From Sphingomonas_L flavalba_A (lineage in GTDB: Bacteria; Pseudomonadota; Alphaproteobacteria; Sphingomonadales; Sphingomonadaceae), in the NCBI RefSeq assembly GCF_047553045.1, contig NZ_CP180208.1:372001-436000 (forward strand): a stretch of 64,000 bases of DNA, in the 5' to 3' direction. Below, one piece after another: positions 36,424 through 46,102 of this stretch. Within the stretch, counting starts at the first letter, position 1. Every line of letters starts with the position of its first letter. The translations under genes were made by a program, and so were the position numbers. Below the pieces are notes generated by a model that searched no databases, was not told the origin of the DNA, and worked only from the letters and a program-made list of their open reading frames with translations.

Positions 36424-36917
36424 CAGCGCCTCTCTTTTCGTGTGTCGGTGGCCGGCCCCGGACCCAGATCCGCCGGGCCGAAGGCATGGGGAAGCAGCGC
36501 CGACAGCGCGTGGGTGACGATGGTGTCGCCCTCCGCCGCCGCGCAGTGGACGACAATGTCACGCCCGCCGGTCTGCGCCGCTTCGTTCAGCAGTTGACGG
36601 CAGCGGCCGCACGGGGTGACCGGCGCGGTGCCGCTGATCGCGCCGGCGCGGAGCGCGCCGCCGGCGACGGCGATGGCGACGACATCCGCCAGCCGGCCCT
36701 GCGCGCTGGCGGTGGCGAGCGCCACCGTTTCGGCGCAGAGCGACAGGCCGTAGCTGGCGTTTTCCATATTCGCGCCGGTGACGACGCCGCCGTCGGCAAG
36801 CAGCACCGCGGCGCCGACGCCGAAGCACGAATAGGGCGCGTGGGCATGGGCCGCGGCGGCGCGCGCGGCGGCGACGAGCGCGGGCGGGGCGGGCAAGGCG
36901 GGGGCGGCGGCCGTCAT
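36423..36917 (-). CDS. cdd: cytidine deaminase
   Basis: 164 residues. Zinc ligands Cys61 and catalytic Glu63 (CAETVAL) plus Cys103 and Cys106 (PCGRCRQLL) show the homotetrameric three-Cys type. It converts cytidine and deoxycytidine to uridine forms. The C-terminal 25 residues past the core (GPADLGPGPATDTRKERR) are an extension. It sits one base after the UPF0262 gene and overlaps dcd. Confidence 0.94.
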   Translation of the reverse strand: MTAAAPALPAPPALVAAARAAAAHAHAPYSCFGVGAAVLLADGGVVTGANMENASYGLSLCAETVALATASAQGRLADVVAIAVAGGALRAGAISGTAPVTPCGRCRQLLNEAAQTGGRDIVVHCAAAEGDTIVTHALSALLPHAFGPADLGPGPATDTRKERR

Positions 36918-36918
36918 C

Positions 36919-37401
36919 TCAACCCTTGATATGGAGCACGCAGATCAGCGTGAACAGCCGCCGGGCGGTGGGGAAATCGACCTCGATCTTGCCGCCGAAC
37001 CGCTCGATCAGCAATTCGGCCGCGCTGTCATGGATGCCGCGCCGGGCCATGTCGATCGTCTCGATCTGCTGCGCGCTTGCCTGGCGGATCGCCTGATAAT
37101 AGCTGTCGCAGATCGCGAAATATTCGCGGATCGGGCGCTGAAAGCGGCCGAGGGCGAGGATCAGCGTGTCGAGCGGGGTGCCGTCTTCGCGCGCCAGGGC
37201 GACGACCAGCCGGCCTTCCTCGACGCTGAGGCGCAGGCGGTACGGGCCGGCATAACTGTCCGCCGCGTCGCGCAGCGGCTTGAAAAAATTGCCCTCGATC
37301 AGGTCGAAGATCGCGATCCGCCGTTCCTGCTCGACGTCGGCGTTGCGCCACAGAATGGTGCGTTCGTCCAGTTCGACGTCGATGATCCGTGGATCGCCCA
37401 T
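36919..37401 (-). CDS. UPF0262 family protein
   Basis: 160 residues, soluble, no signal peptide and only three Cys-free domains' worth of sequence. RIIDVELDERTILWRNADVE at the start and RRLFTLICVLHIKG at the end match the alphaproteobacterial UPF0262 family of unknown function. It leads the UPF0262-cdd-dcd transcript, which hints at a nucleotide-related job but proves nothing. Confidence 0.85.
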   Translation of the reverse strand: MGDPRIIDVELDERTILWRNADVEQERRIAIFDLIEGNFFKPLRDAADSYAGPYRLRLSVEEGRLVVALAREDGTPLDTLILALGRFQRPIREYFAICDSYYQAIRQASAQQIETIDMARRGIHDSAAELLIERFGGKIEVDFPTARRLFTLICVLHIKG

Positions 37402-37458
37402 GTCCGGCCTGTAGAAGGGAAGTGCGGCGCAGCAAAGCCCCCGTGGGGCGCGGCGCGG

Positions 37459-37467
37459 TTATTCACA
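37459..37467 (+). promoter_or_regulatory. DnaA box upstream of dnaB
   Basis: TTATTCACA is an exact match to the TTATNCACA consensus, 70 bases ahead of the dnaB ATG and inside the 136-base divergent gap to the UPF0262 gene. A single box suggests regulation by DnaA, not an origin. Confidence 0.5.
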
Positions 37468-37537
37468 ATCCGCTCACAGGGCTTGGCGTGACTTATCCTG
37501 TCTTGCCGGGGGCGGCGGAAAAGGGGACAAGGCGGCG

Positions 37538-39049
<1,512 letters not shown>

Positions 39050-39052
39050 CAG

Positions 39053-39082
39053 GGTGGGGGCCTCGCCCCACCTCCGGTTTTT
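39053..39082 (+). terminator. likely terminator of dnaB
   Basis: A GGTGGGG/CCCCACC stem with a six-base loop directly after the dnaB stop, then a run of five Ts (39078-39082) set off five bases from the stem. The offset makes it less than ideal. Confidence 0.5.
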
Positions 39083-39100
39083 CTCCGGCCCCGCCACACC

Positions 39101-39172
39101 CGCCCATCCCGAGCGCAGTCGAGGGACGCATGGCAGCGGGTGCGTCCCTCGACGGCGCTCGGGATGGACGGG
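39101..39172. repeat. long palindromic repeat, copy 2
   Basis: Arms 39101-39130 and 39141-39170 pair with two mismatches across a ten-base loop and share the TCCCGAGCG-AGTCGAGGGA core with the copy at 18349. It again lies between convergent genes (dnaB and cysH). Confidence 0.88.
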
Positions 39173-39189
39173 TATGTGGGTGGTGCGGG

Positions 39190-39220
39190 TGCGTCCCTCG
39201 CCTATGCCGGGGATGGGCGG
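39190..39220. repeat. half copy of the palindromic repeat
   Basis: TGCGTCCCTCGCCTATGCCG and the following GGGATGGGCGG resemble one arm of the adjacent palindrome (TGCGTCCCTCGACTACGCTCG type) with several changes. No partner arm is present, so it is probably a decayed copy. Confidence 0.6.
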
Positions 39221-39243
39221 TCCGGGGCGGCGCGGCGCCGGGG

Positions 39244-39999
39244 TCAGAAGACCGGTTCGTCGCCTTGGTTGGCGACGTGGATGCCGCATTCCACCTTGTC
39301 CCAGCCGCGCCAGCGGCCGGCGCGGGGGTCTTCGCCGGGGCGGACCTTGCTGGTGCACGGCGCGCAGCCGATCGACGGATATCCCTGCGCCTCCAGCGGG
39401 TGGCGGGGGAGGGCGTGCTCGGCGAAATAGGCGTCGAGGTCGGCCTTGGTCCAGTCGGCGAGCGGGTTGAGTTTCAGCCGGCCTTCGTCGATCTCAAAAC
39501 GGGGCAGGGCGGCGCGGGTGCCGCTCTGAAAGCCCTTGCGGCCGGAAATCCACGCGTCGAACGGCAGCAGCGCGCGGCGCAGCGGTTCGACCTTGCGGAT
39601 GCCGCAGCAGCCGTCCGGGTCGTAGGACCAGCGCAGGCCGGTTTCGTCGCGCGCCGCCAGAATGCGGGGGTCCGGCCGGTAGACGCGCAGATCGATGAAG
39701 CCGAGCCGTTCGGCCAGCTCATCGCGATAGGCGAGCGTTTCGCCGAAGATCTTCTGGGTGTTGACGAAGATCAGCGGCACCGCCCGATCGACCTGGGCGA
39801 CAAGGTGGAGCAGCACCGCCGATTCCGCGCCGAACGACGAGACCAGCCCGATCCGCCCGGCGAGTTCGCCGGTCAGCAGTTCCGCCAGCATCGTCGCCGT
39901 GTCCACGCCGGTGTAGCGCGCGTTCAGCCGATCGGCATCGGCCGGCGTGAAGCCGGGCGCGACGTCGATCGTGTCGAGCCGGCGGGCCGGCTCACCCAT
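39244..39999 (-). CDS. cysH: assimilatory adenylyl-sulfate reductase type CysH
   Basis: 251 residues, PP-loop fold (SSFGAESAVLLHL near 55). It has both Cys pairs of the [4Fe-4S] type: Cys131-Cys132 (DGCCGIRK) and Cys212-Cys215 (GCAPCTSKVRPG), plus the catalytic Cys238 in WDKVECGIH. The cluster motif marks the APS-reducing class instead of the cluster-free PAPS reductase of E. coli. It produces sulfite for CysI two genes upstream in the same operon. The start overlaps the DUF934 gene end by eight bases. Confidence 0.93.
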   Translation of the reverse strand: MGEPARRLDTIDVAPGFTPADADRLNARYTGVDTATMLAELLTGELAGRIGLVSSFGAESAVLLHLVAQVDRAVPLIFVNTQKIFGETLAYRDELAERLGFIDLRVYRPDPRILAARDETGLRWSYDPDGCCGIRKVEPLRRALLPFDAWISGRKGFQSGTRAALPRFEIDEGRLKLNPLADWTKADLDAYFAEHALPRHPLEAQGYPSIGCAPCTSKVRPGEDPRAGRWRGWDKVECGIHVANQGDEPVF

Positions 40000-40417
40000 G
40001 GCGCAGGTTCCACACCGGCACCGAACGGTCGGCGGCGGTCTGGTAGACGTTGCGGTACCGTTCGAGCGAGGCCTGAACCACTTCCGGGTCGAGCGGCTGG
40101 GCCGGCGCGAAACTGTCGAAACCGCAGCGGCGCATGAACAGCAACTGGTCGACCAGCACGTCGCCTTCGGCCCGCAATTCGCCGGTGTAACCGGCTTCGC
40201 GCAGGATGCGGGCGGAGGAATAGCCGCGCCCGTCGCGGAAGCGCGGGAACGACACCTCGACCAGCGCCAGCCGGGCGAAATGCGGAATCAGCAGCCGGGC
40301 GTCTTCCCCCGCTTCCAGCCGGACGGCGGTGGCGTCGCCCTGTTCGAGAAAGGCGTCGAGGGTGACCGCCGGTTCCTCGTGCGGCTCGTCGTCGCGAAAA
40401 CGCAGGAGATTATCCAT
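39992..40417 (-). CDS. DUF934 protein of the sulfite-reduction operon
   Basis: 141 residues, soluble. FPRFRDGRGYSSARILREAG near 78 and LVDQLLFMRRCGFDSF near 108 are the family's signature. DUF934 genes are regularly found between cysI and cysH in proteobacteria, so a supporting role in sulfite reduction is likely, though no activity is known. AAGGAGG lies six bases before the ATG, and the start overlaps the cysI stop. Confidence 0.85.
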   Translation of the reverse strand: MDNLLRFRDDEPHEEPAVTLDAFLEQGDATAVRLEAGEDARLLIPHFARLALVEVSFPRFRDGRGYSSARILREAGYTGELRAEGDVLVDQLLFMRRCGFDSFAPAQPLDPEVVQASLERYRNVYQTAADRSVPVWNLRHG

Positions 40418-42053
40418 AGATCGCCTCCTTGAACGGTTCGAAGCCGACGCGGCGGTAGGTGTCGAGGAAGCGTTCGCCGTCGGTGCGGAGTTCGCGATAG
40501 CGTTCGATCGTCCGTTCGACCGCATCGACGACGCCGTCTTCGTCGAAGCCGGGGCCGGTGATCTTGGCGAGTGCCGCATCCTCCGCGCCGGACCCGCCGA
40601 GCAGGAGCTGGTAGTTCTCCGTCCCCTTCCGGTCGACGCCGAGAATGCCGATATGGCCGACATGATGGTGGCCGCAGGCGTTGATGCAGCCGCTGATCTT
40701 GATCTTCAGCTCACCCAGGTCCTTTTGCCGGTCATAGTCGGCGAAGCGGTCGGCGATCTTCTGCGCGACCGGGATCGAGCGGGCATTGGCGAGGCTGCAG
40801 TAATCAAGGCCGGGGCAGACGATGATGTCGCTGACCAGATCGAGATTGGCGGTGGCAAGGCCGGCGGCGTCGAGCGCCTGCCACACCGCGTAGAGATCGG
40901 CCTTGCGGACATGCGGCAGCACGACGTTCTGGGCGTGGGTGGAGCGCAGTTCGTCGAACGAGTAGCGTTCGGCCAGATCGCCGAGCAGTTCGAGCTGCGC
41001 GGCGGTGATGTCGCCGGGGATGCCGCCGGGCGGCTTCAGGCTGACCGAGGCGATCGCATAGCCGGGCTGGCGATGGGCGTGGACATTGTGCGTCAGCCAG
41101 CGGGCGAAGGCCTGATCGGCGGCGGCCGCCGGGTCGATGGTGTCGGCAAGGCCGGTTTCGAACGGCGGCGGCGCGAACTGGACGGCGATGCGGTCAAGCT
41201 CCGCCTGCGGGAAGGGCGGTTCCGTCGGCAGCATCAACTGCCATTCTTCCTCGACCTGGCGGGTAAATTCTTCCGCGCCGAGATCGTGGACGAGGATCTT
41301 GATCCGCGCCTTGTGGATATTGTCGCGCCGGCCGTAGCGGTTCCACACCCGCATGATCGCCGCGATGTAGCTGAGCAGCTGCTGCGGCGGCAGATAGGGG
41401 CGGATCAGCTTGGCGACGAACGGGGTGCGGCCCATGCCGCCGCCGACATAGACGCAAAAGCCGATTTCGCCGTCCGGCCCCGGCACCAGTTTCAGTGCGA
41501 TGTCGTGCGACAGCGCCGCGATGCGGTCGTTGTCCGACGCGGTCAGCGCGATCTTGAACTTGCGCGGGAAATAGCTGAATTCCGGGTGGAAGGTCGTCCA
41601 CTGGCGGATCAGTTCCGCCCACGGCCGGGGATCGGCGATCTCGTCGTCGGTGGCGCCGGCGAAATGGTCCGACGAGATATTGCGGATGCTTTCGCCGCTG
41701 GTCTGGATGGCGTGCATCTCGACCGTGGCCAGTTCCGCCAGAATGTCCGGCGCCTCTTCCAGCTTGATCCAGTGGAACTGCATGTTCTGGCGGGTGGTGA
41801 AATGGCCGTAGTCGCGGCTGTAGGTGCGCGCGATGTGGCCGAGCATGCGCAGTTGCCGCCCGGACATCATGCCATACGGCACGGCCACGCGCAGCATATA
41901 GGCGTGGAGCTGGAGGTAGAGCCCGTTCTTCAGGCGCAGCGGCTTGAACTGGTCCTCGCTCAGCTCGCCGGCGATGCGGCGGCGGGTCTGGTCGCGGAAC
42001 TCGTCGACGCGCGCATCGACGATCTCCTGGTCGAAGCGGTCATATTTGTACAC
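40410..42053 (-). CDS. cysI: sulfite reductase hemoprotein (nitrite/sulfite reductase family)
   Basis: 547 residues. The siroheme-[4Fe-4S] ligands are Cys413 and Cys419 (CPGLDYC) and Cys456 and Cys460 (GCINACGHHH). Two ferredoxin-like half domains begin YLQLHAYMLRVAVPYGMMSG and AIASVSLKPPGGIPGD. It reduces sulfite to sulfide. A nitrite reductase of the same fold is the alternative, but cobA before it and cysH after it favour sulfite. No CysJ flavoprotein gene is present, so ferredoxin is the probable donor. Confidence 0.92.
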   Translation of the reverse strand: MYKYDRFDQEIVDARVDEFRDQTRRRIAGELSEDQFKPLRLKNGLYLQLHAYMLRVAVPYGMMSGRQLRMLGHIARTYSRDYGHFTTRQNMQFHWIKLEEAPDILAELATVEMHAIQTSGESIRNISSDHFAGATDDEIADPRPWAELIRQWTTFHPEFSYFPRKFKIALTASDNDRIAALSHDIALKLVPGPDGEIGFCVYVGGGMGRTPFVAKLIRPYLPPQQLLSYIAAIMRVWNRYGRRDNIHKARIKILVHDLGAEEFTRQVEEEWQLMLPTEPPFPQAELDRIAVQFAPPPFETGLADTIDPAAAADQAFARWLTHNVHAHRQPGYAIASVSLKPPGGIPGDITAAQLELLGDLAERYSFDELRSTHAQNVVLPHVRKADLYAVWQALDAAGLATANLDLVSDIIVCPGLDYCSLANARSIPVAQKIADRFADYDRQKDLGELKIKISGCINACGHHHVGHIGILGVDRKGTENYQLLLGGSGAEDAALAKITGPGFDEDGVVDAVERTIERYRELRTDGERFLDTYRRVGFEPFKEAIYG

Positions 42054-42077
42054 GATACGGCTCCTGCTACGCGGCCA

Positions 42078-42374
42078 TCAGATGACCCAGCCGCCAGCGT
42101 CGGGATCGGCCGGCTTCAGGGTCAGGTCGGGGCGCACGGTGGGGCCGAGCGCGCGGATACGGTGCTTGATATGGGCGGGGCGCGGGCCGTCCGGCGTTGC
42201 CACCGCGTCGACGATCGCCGGCGAATTGACCCGGCGCAGCGCCTCTTCGCGCGCCAGGATCGGTTCGCCATGTTCGCCGACGTCGACCGCGTCCTCGACA
42301 TGGAGCGACCAGTCCTCGCCGGTCCACCAGGTGACCGCGCCGCTTTTCAGATCGTTTCCGGTCAACAGTTTCAT
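42078..42374 (-). CDS. DUF2849 domain protein
   Basis: 98 residues, soluble, no Cys. KLLTGNDLKSGAVTWWTGED at the start and IKHRIRALGPTVRPDL near the end are as in the alphaproteobacterial DUF2849 family, which sits between the siroheme methyltransferase and sulfite reductase genes. Function is unknown. The ATG overlaps the cobA stop (ATGA). Confidence 0.82.
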   Translation of the reverse strand: MKLLTGNDLKSGAVTWWTGEDWSLHVEDAVDVGEHGEPILAREEALRRVNSPAIVDAVATPDGPRPAHIKHRIRALGPTVRPDLTLKPADPDAGGWVI

Positions 42375-43129
42375 GCCAGCGCCTCCGCCCGGCGGGCGAG
42401 GGCGTGCAGCCGGTCGTCGGCGTCGGCGCGGGCCGCGACCTGGCCGACGACGATCAGCGCCGGGCTGATCACGCCTTCGCGCGCGACCATGCCGCCGAGG
42501 TCGGCGAGCAGGGTGCGCAGCGCGCGAAAATCCGCCCGGCCGCCCTTTTCGAGGACGACAACCGGCATGGCCGGCGACACGCCGTCCATCATCAGCTTGT
42601 CGGCGATGGCGGCAGCGGTGGCGACGCCCATGTAGATGACCAGGGTGCGGCCGTGACCGGCCAGCCCCGCCCAGTTCTGTTCCGACAGGCCCTTGCACTG
42701 GCCGGCGACGAAGCTGACCGCGCTCGCCGCGTCGCGGTGGGTGAGGGGGAGCAATGCCTCCGCCGCGCAGCCGAGCGCAGCCGAGATGCCGGGGACGACC
42801 TCCACCGGCACGCCGGCGGCGCGGCAGGCCTCGACCTCTTCGCCGCCGCGCCCGAAGATGAACGGATCGCCGCCCTTCAGCCGGACGACGCGATGCCCGG
42901 CCCGCGCCTCCGCCACCAGCAGGGCGTTGATCGCGTCCTGCGCCATCGTATGGCGGCTGCGCGCCTTGGCCACCGACACCAACCGCGCCGTCGTCAGCGC
43001 CAGGATGCGCGGATCGACCAGCCCGTCATGGACGACGACATCCGCTTCGCCGAGCAGGCGCGCCGCCCGCAGCGTCAGCAGTTCCGGATCGCCGGGGCCG
43101 GCCCCGACCAGATAGACAGTTCCACTCAT
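42371..43129 (-). CDS. cobA: uroporphyrinogen-III C-methyltransferase
   Basis: 252 residues, a tetrapyrrole methylase. VYLVGAGPGDPELLTLRA is at 5-22, RLKGGDPFIFGRGGEEVEAC near 85, and VVPGISAALGCAAEALLPLT near 114. It adds two methyl groups to make precorrin-2, the precursor of the siroheme used by CysI. It lacks the dehydrogenase/ferrochelatase half of CysG, which must be coded elsewhere. First gene of the cobA-DUF2849-cysI-DUF934-cysH operon. Confidence 0.93.
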   Translation of the reverse strand: MSGTVYLVGAGPGDPELLTLRAARLLGEADVVVHDGLVDPRILALTTARLVSVAKARSRHTMAQDAINALLVAEARAGHRVVRLKGGDPFIFGRGGEEVEACRAAGVPVEVVPGISAALGCAAEALLPLTHRDAASAVSFVAGQCKGLSEQNWAGLAGHGRTLVIYMGVATAAAIADKLMMDGVSPAMPVVVLEKGGRADFRALRTLLADLGGMVAREGVISPALIVVGQVAARADADDRLHALARRAEALA

Positions 43130-43227
43130 GCCCGCGGCAATGCTGCGGGCGGCGGGAAAGCTCAAACCGCATTTGTTTGCGGGGGGTTTAGCTGGTCTTT
43201 CTCAAGTCAATGAAAAGAGAATAAGGA

Positions 43228-44640
43228 TCAGGCGTCGCGCAGGCCGATGCCGAGCGAGGCGCGCGGTTGTTCCGCTTCCGACGACACGACCGGATAGGCG
43301 CAATAATCGGCGGCGTAATAGGCGCTTGGCCGGTGGTTGCCCGACAGGCCGATGCCGCCGAACGGCGCGGAGGATGAGGCGCCGTTGGTCGGCCGGTTCC
43401 AGTTGACGATGCCGGCGCGGATATTGGCCCAGAACTGGTCGTATAGCTGGGGCGAACCACCGACCAGCGAGGCGCTGAGGCCGTAGCGGGTGTTGTTCGC
43501 CTCCGCCAGCGCGGCTTCGAAGTCGGGAACGCGGATCATCTGGAGGACCGGGCCGAACATTTCCTCGTCCGGCCGGTCGGCGACGTCGGTCACGTCAATG
43601 ATCGCCGGCTTCAGGAACGGGCGGCCGTCGATCGGCCGTTCCAGGTGCTTGATCGGGCGGCCGCCCTTCATCAGCAGGTCCAGAAACGCCTCGGTCAGCC
43701 CGTCGGCGGCGGCGTTGTCGATCACCGGGCCGAGATAGGGCGCCGGGTCGCTATGCGGTTCGCCGATGATCAGCCGGTCGGTCAGCTTCACCACTTCGGC
43801 GAGCAGCGGTTCATGGGCGCCGTCACGCACGATCAGCCGACGCGCGGCGGTGCAGCGCTGCCCGGCCGACAGGAAGGCCGACTGGATGACCAGCACCGCC
43901 GCCGAATGGATGTCGACGGTGTCCCACACCACCAGCGGGTTGTTGCCGCCCATTTCCAGCGCCAGGATTTTTTCCGGCGTGTCGGCGAACTGGCGGTGGA
44001 GGGAAAGGCCGGCGCGCGCCGACCCGGTGAACAGCAACCCGTCGATGTCGCGGTGGCCGGCGAGGGCGCGGCCGGTGTCCGGCCCGCCGACGACGAGGCG
44101 GACCGCCCCTTCCGGCACCCCGGCGGCGTGGTAGCATTCGACCAGCATCCGCCCGACCGCCGGCGTCTTTTCGGACGGCTTGAACACCACCGCGTTGCCG
44201 GCGAGCAGGGCGGGGACGATGTGGCCGTTGGGCAGGTGGGCGGGGAAGTTGTACGGGCCGAGCACCGCCAGCACGCCATGCGGCTTGTGGCGGAGCGCGG
44301 TGCGGCCGCCGAGCGCGCCTTCCATCCGGCGCTGGGCGGTGCGTTCCGCATAGGCGGAGACCGAGATGTCGACCTTGTTGACCACCGAATCCACTTCGGT
44401 GCGGGCTTCCCATAGCGGCTTGCCGGTTTCGCGCGCGATCAGGTCGGCGAGCGCCTCGTGCCGGCCGCGCACGACATTGGCGAAGCGGCGCAGCGCCTCT
44501 GTGCGGAAGGCCAGCGATTGCGAGGCCCAGCCGGCCCAGGCGGCACGGGCGGCGGCGACTTCCGCGTCGACGTCGCTGACCGGGGCGCTCCATACCATCG
44601 CGCCGGTCGCCGGTTCGGTCGAAATGATCTCAGCCGCCAT
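43228..44640 (-). CDS. astD: succinylglutamate-semialdehyde dehydrogenase
   Basis: 470 residues of the aldehyde dehydrogenase superfamily. Catalytic Cys263 is in SAGQRCTAARR and general-base Glu229 in LALEMGGNN; GPYNFPAHLPNGHIVPAL near 128 and FNRP-like NWNRPTNGASSSAPFGG near 418 are AstD features. It is the fourth step of the arginine succinyltransferase pathway. No other ast gene is in the window. It follows selO by 30 bases. Confidence 0.88.
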   Translation of the reverse strand: MAAEIISTEPATGAMVWSAPVSDVDAEVAAARAAWAGWASQSLAFRTEALRRFANVVRGRHEALADLIARETGKPLWEARTEVDSVVNKVDISVSAYAERTAQRRMEGALGGRTALRHKPHGVLAVLGPYNFPAHLPNGHIVPALLAGNAVVFKPSEKTPAVGRMLVECYHAAGVPEGAVRLVVGGPDTGRALAGHRDIDGLLFTGSARAGLSLHRQFADTPEKILALEMGGNNPLVVWDTVDIHSAAVLVIQSAFLSAGQRCTAARRLIVRDGAHEPLLAEVVKLTDRLIIGEPHSDPAPYLGPVIDNAAADGLTEAFLDLLMKGGRPIKHLERPIDGRPFLKPAIIDVTDVADRPDEEMFGPVLQMIRVPDFEAALAEANNTRYGLSASLVGGSPQLYDQFWANIRAGIVNWNRPTNGASSSAPFGGIGLSGNHRPSAYYAADYCAYPVVSSEAEQPRASLGIGLRDA

Positions 44641-44670
44641 ACGCTCCCGTTCCTCTGGAACTGCTCCACA

Positions 44671-46065
44671 TCATTTGGCAGCGCCGGTCAATGCCTCGCC
44701 CATGGCCCGGATAGCGGCGATCCGGGCATAAAGGGCGGTCCAGTCGTCGGCCTCGGCGATCGGCGCCCAGATCGCCTCGACCTCGTCGATCAGCATCGAA
44801 CAGGGTTCGCCGCGCCAATAGGGGTGGGCATGGTCGCGCGCCGGGCGGTAGCCGGCGATCAGCGCGCGGAAGCCAGCGAAGGCTTCGTCGGCATAAGCGG
44901 GCGCGCGCGCCGGGTCGCGCAGGGCGCCGCCGGACCAGTCGAAGAAGAAGCGGTCGATTGACGCTCCGCTGTCGATCAGCGCCTGTTCCAGCGCCAGCAC
45001 CAGCGCGCCGTCGGCCGCCGAATCTTGCTGGATGACGCCCAGCCGCCACAGCATCCGTTCGGCCAGCGCCGCGTCATAGCTGGCCGGAAAGCGTTCGAGC
45101 GCTGTGACCAGCGCGTCGCGTTCGGCGATCTGGCTGAGCGCGATCGCGAGCTGAACGACATCCCACTGGATTGCCTCCGGCTGGCGGCCGAAGGCGTAGA
45201 GGCCGGCATGGTCGAAATAGGCGGCGGTGAACTGCGGATCGAAGTGCGGCGCGAAGCGCCACGGGCCGTAGTCGAAGCTTTCGGCGGTGATATTGATATT
45301 GTCGCTGTTCAGCACGCCGTGGACGAAGCCGGCGGCGATATAGCTGGCGGCAAGCCGGGCGGCGCCGGCGGCGACATGGCCCAGCAGCCGGGCCGGGGCG
45401 TCGGCGCCCGCTTGCTCTCCGTAATACTGTTCCAGCGCATAGGTGGTCAGGCGATGCAGCCCGTCGGCGTCGTTGGCGTGGGCGAGGCGCTGGAAGCTGC
45501 CGATGCGGATATGGCCGTGGCTGAGCCGGACGAGTACCGCCGAACGCGTCGGCGACGGTTCGTCATTGCGGGTCAGTTGCTCGCCGGTCTCGATCACCGA
45601 CAACGCGCGCGAGGTCTGGACGCCAAGCGCCTCCAGCATTTCCGCCGCCAGTATTTCGCGCACCGCCCCTTTCAGCGTCAGCCGGCCGTCGCCGAAGCGG
45701 CTGTAGGGCGTCTGGCCGGACCCCTTGGTCCCAAGGTCCATCAGCCGCCCGGCCCGGTCGCGCAACTGGGCGAACAGAAAGCCCCGCCCGTCACCCAGTT
45801 GCGGGTTGTAGATGCGGAACTGGTGGCCGTGATATTTGAGCGCGAGCGGCTCCGGCAGGTTGCCGGGCAGCGGCGCGAAGCGGCCGAAATGGGCGATCCA
45901 CGCCGCGTCGTCCAGCCCGTCCAGCCCGACCTCCGCCGCTGCCCGGTCGTTGCGGTAGCGCAGCACCGTTTCGGGAAAGGCGGCGGCGGCGACCGGCACC
46001 GCGATCAGCCCGCCGAGGGCGCTGACGGGCGTGTCGGGGCGACAGGGTTGCGGGTGAGGAACCAT
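44671..46065 (-). CDS. selO: protein adenylyltransferase SelO (UPF0061)
   Basis: 464 residues, pseudokinase fold that transfers AMP from ATP to protein Ser, Thr or Tyr. LKYHGHQFRIYNPQLGDGRG near 80, LGTKGSGQTPYSRFGDGRLT near 113 and GVLNSDNINITAESFDYGP near 235 match the family motifs. The usual C-terminal redox Cys is not seen: the protein ends GEALTGAAK. I chose the ATG at 46065, which leaves 37 bases to the divergent hydrolase gene; a frame 13 codons longer exists. Confidence 0.92.
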   Translation of the reverse strand: MVPHPQPCRPDTPVSALGGLIAVPVAAAAFPETVLRYRNDRAAAEVGLDGLDDAAWIAHFGRFAPLPGNLPEPLALKYHGHQFRIYNPQLGDGRGFLFAQLRDRAGRLMDLGTKGSGQTPYSRFGDGRLTLKGAVREILAAEMLEALGVQTSRALSVIETGEQLTRNDEPSPTRSAVLVRLSHGHIRIGSFQRLAHANDADGLHRLTTYALEQYYGEQAGADAPARLLGHVAAGAARLAASYIAAGFVHGVLNSDNINITAESFDYGPWRFAPHFDPQFTAAYFDHAGLYAFGRQPEAIQWDVVQLAIALSQIAERDALVTALERFPASYDAALAERMLWRLGVIQQDSAADGALVLALEQALIDSGASIDRFFFDWSGGALRDPARAPAYADEAFAGFRALIAGYRPARDHAHPYWRGEPCSMLIDEVEAIWAPIAEADDWTALYARIAAIRAMGEALTGAAK

Positions 46066-46102
46066 GCGGCGATATGGGGTGGCCTTGGCAGAGGACGCAA
46101 GC

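Noticed and set aside
37459..37467. Replication origin near the DnaA box
   Set aside because: Only a single box is present, with no AT-rich unwinding region or box cluster, so an origin is not supported.
39053..39220. Possible CRISPR-like array from repeated GCGTCCCTCG units
   Set aside because: The units are arms of palindromes and one decayed half copy, not evenly spaced direct repeats with unique spacers; no cas genes are nearby.
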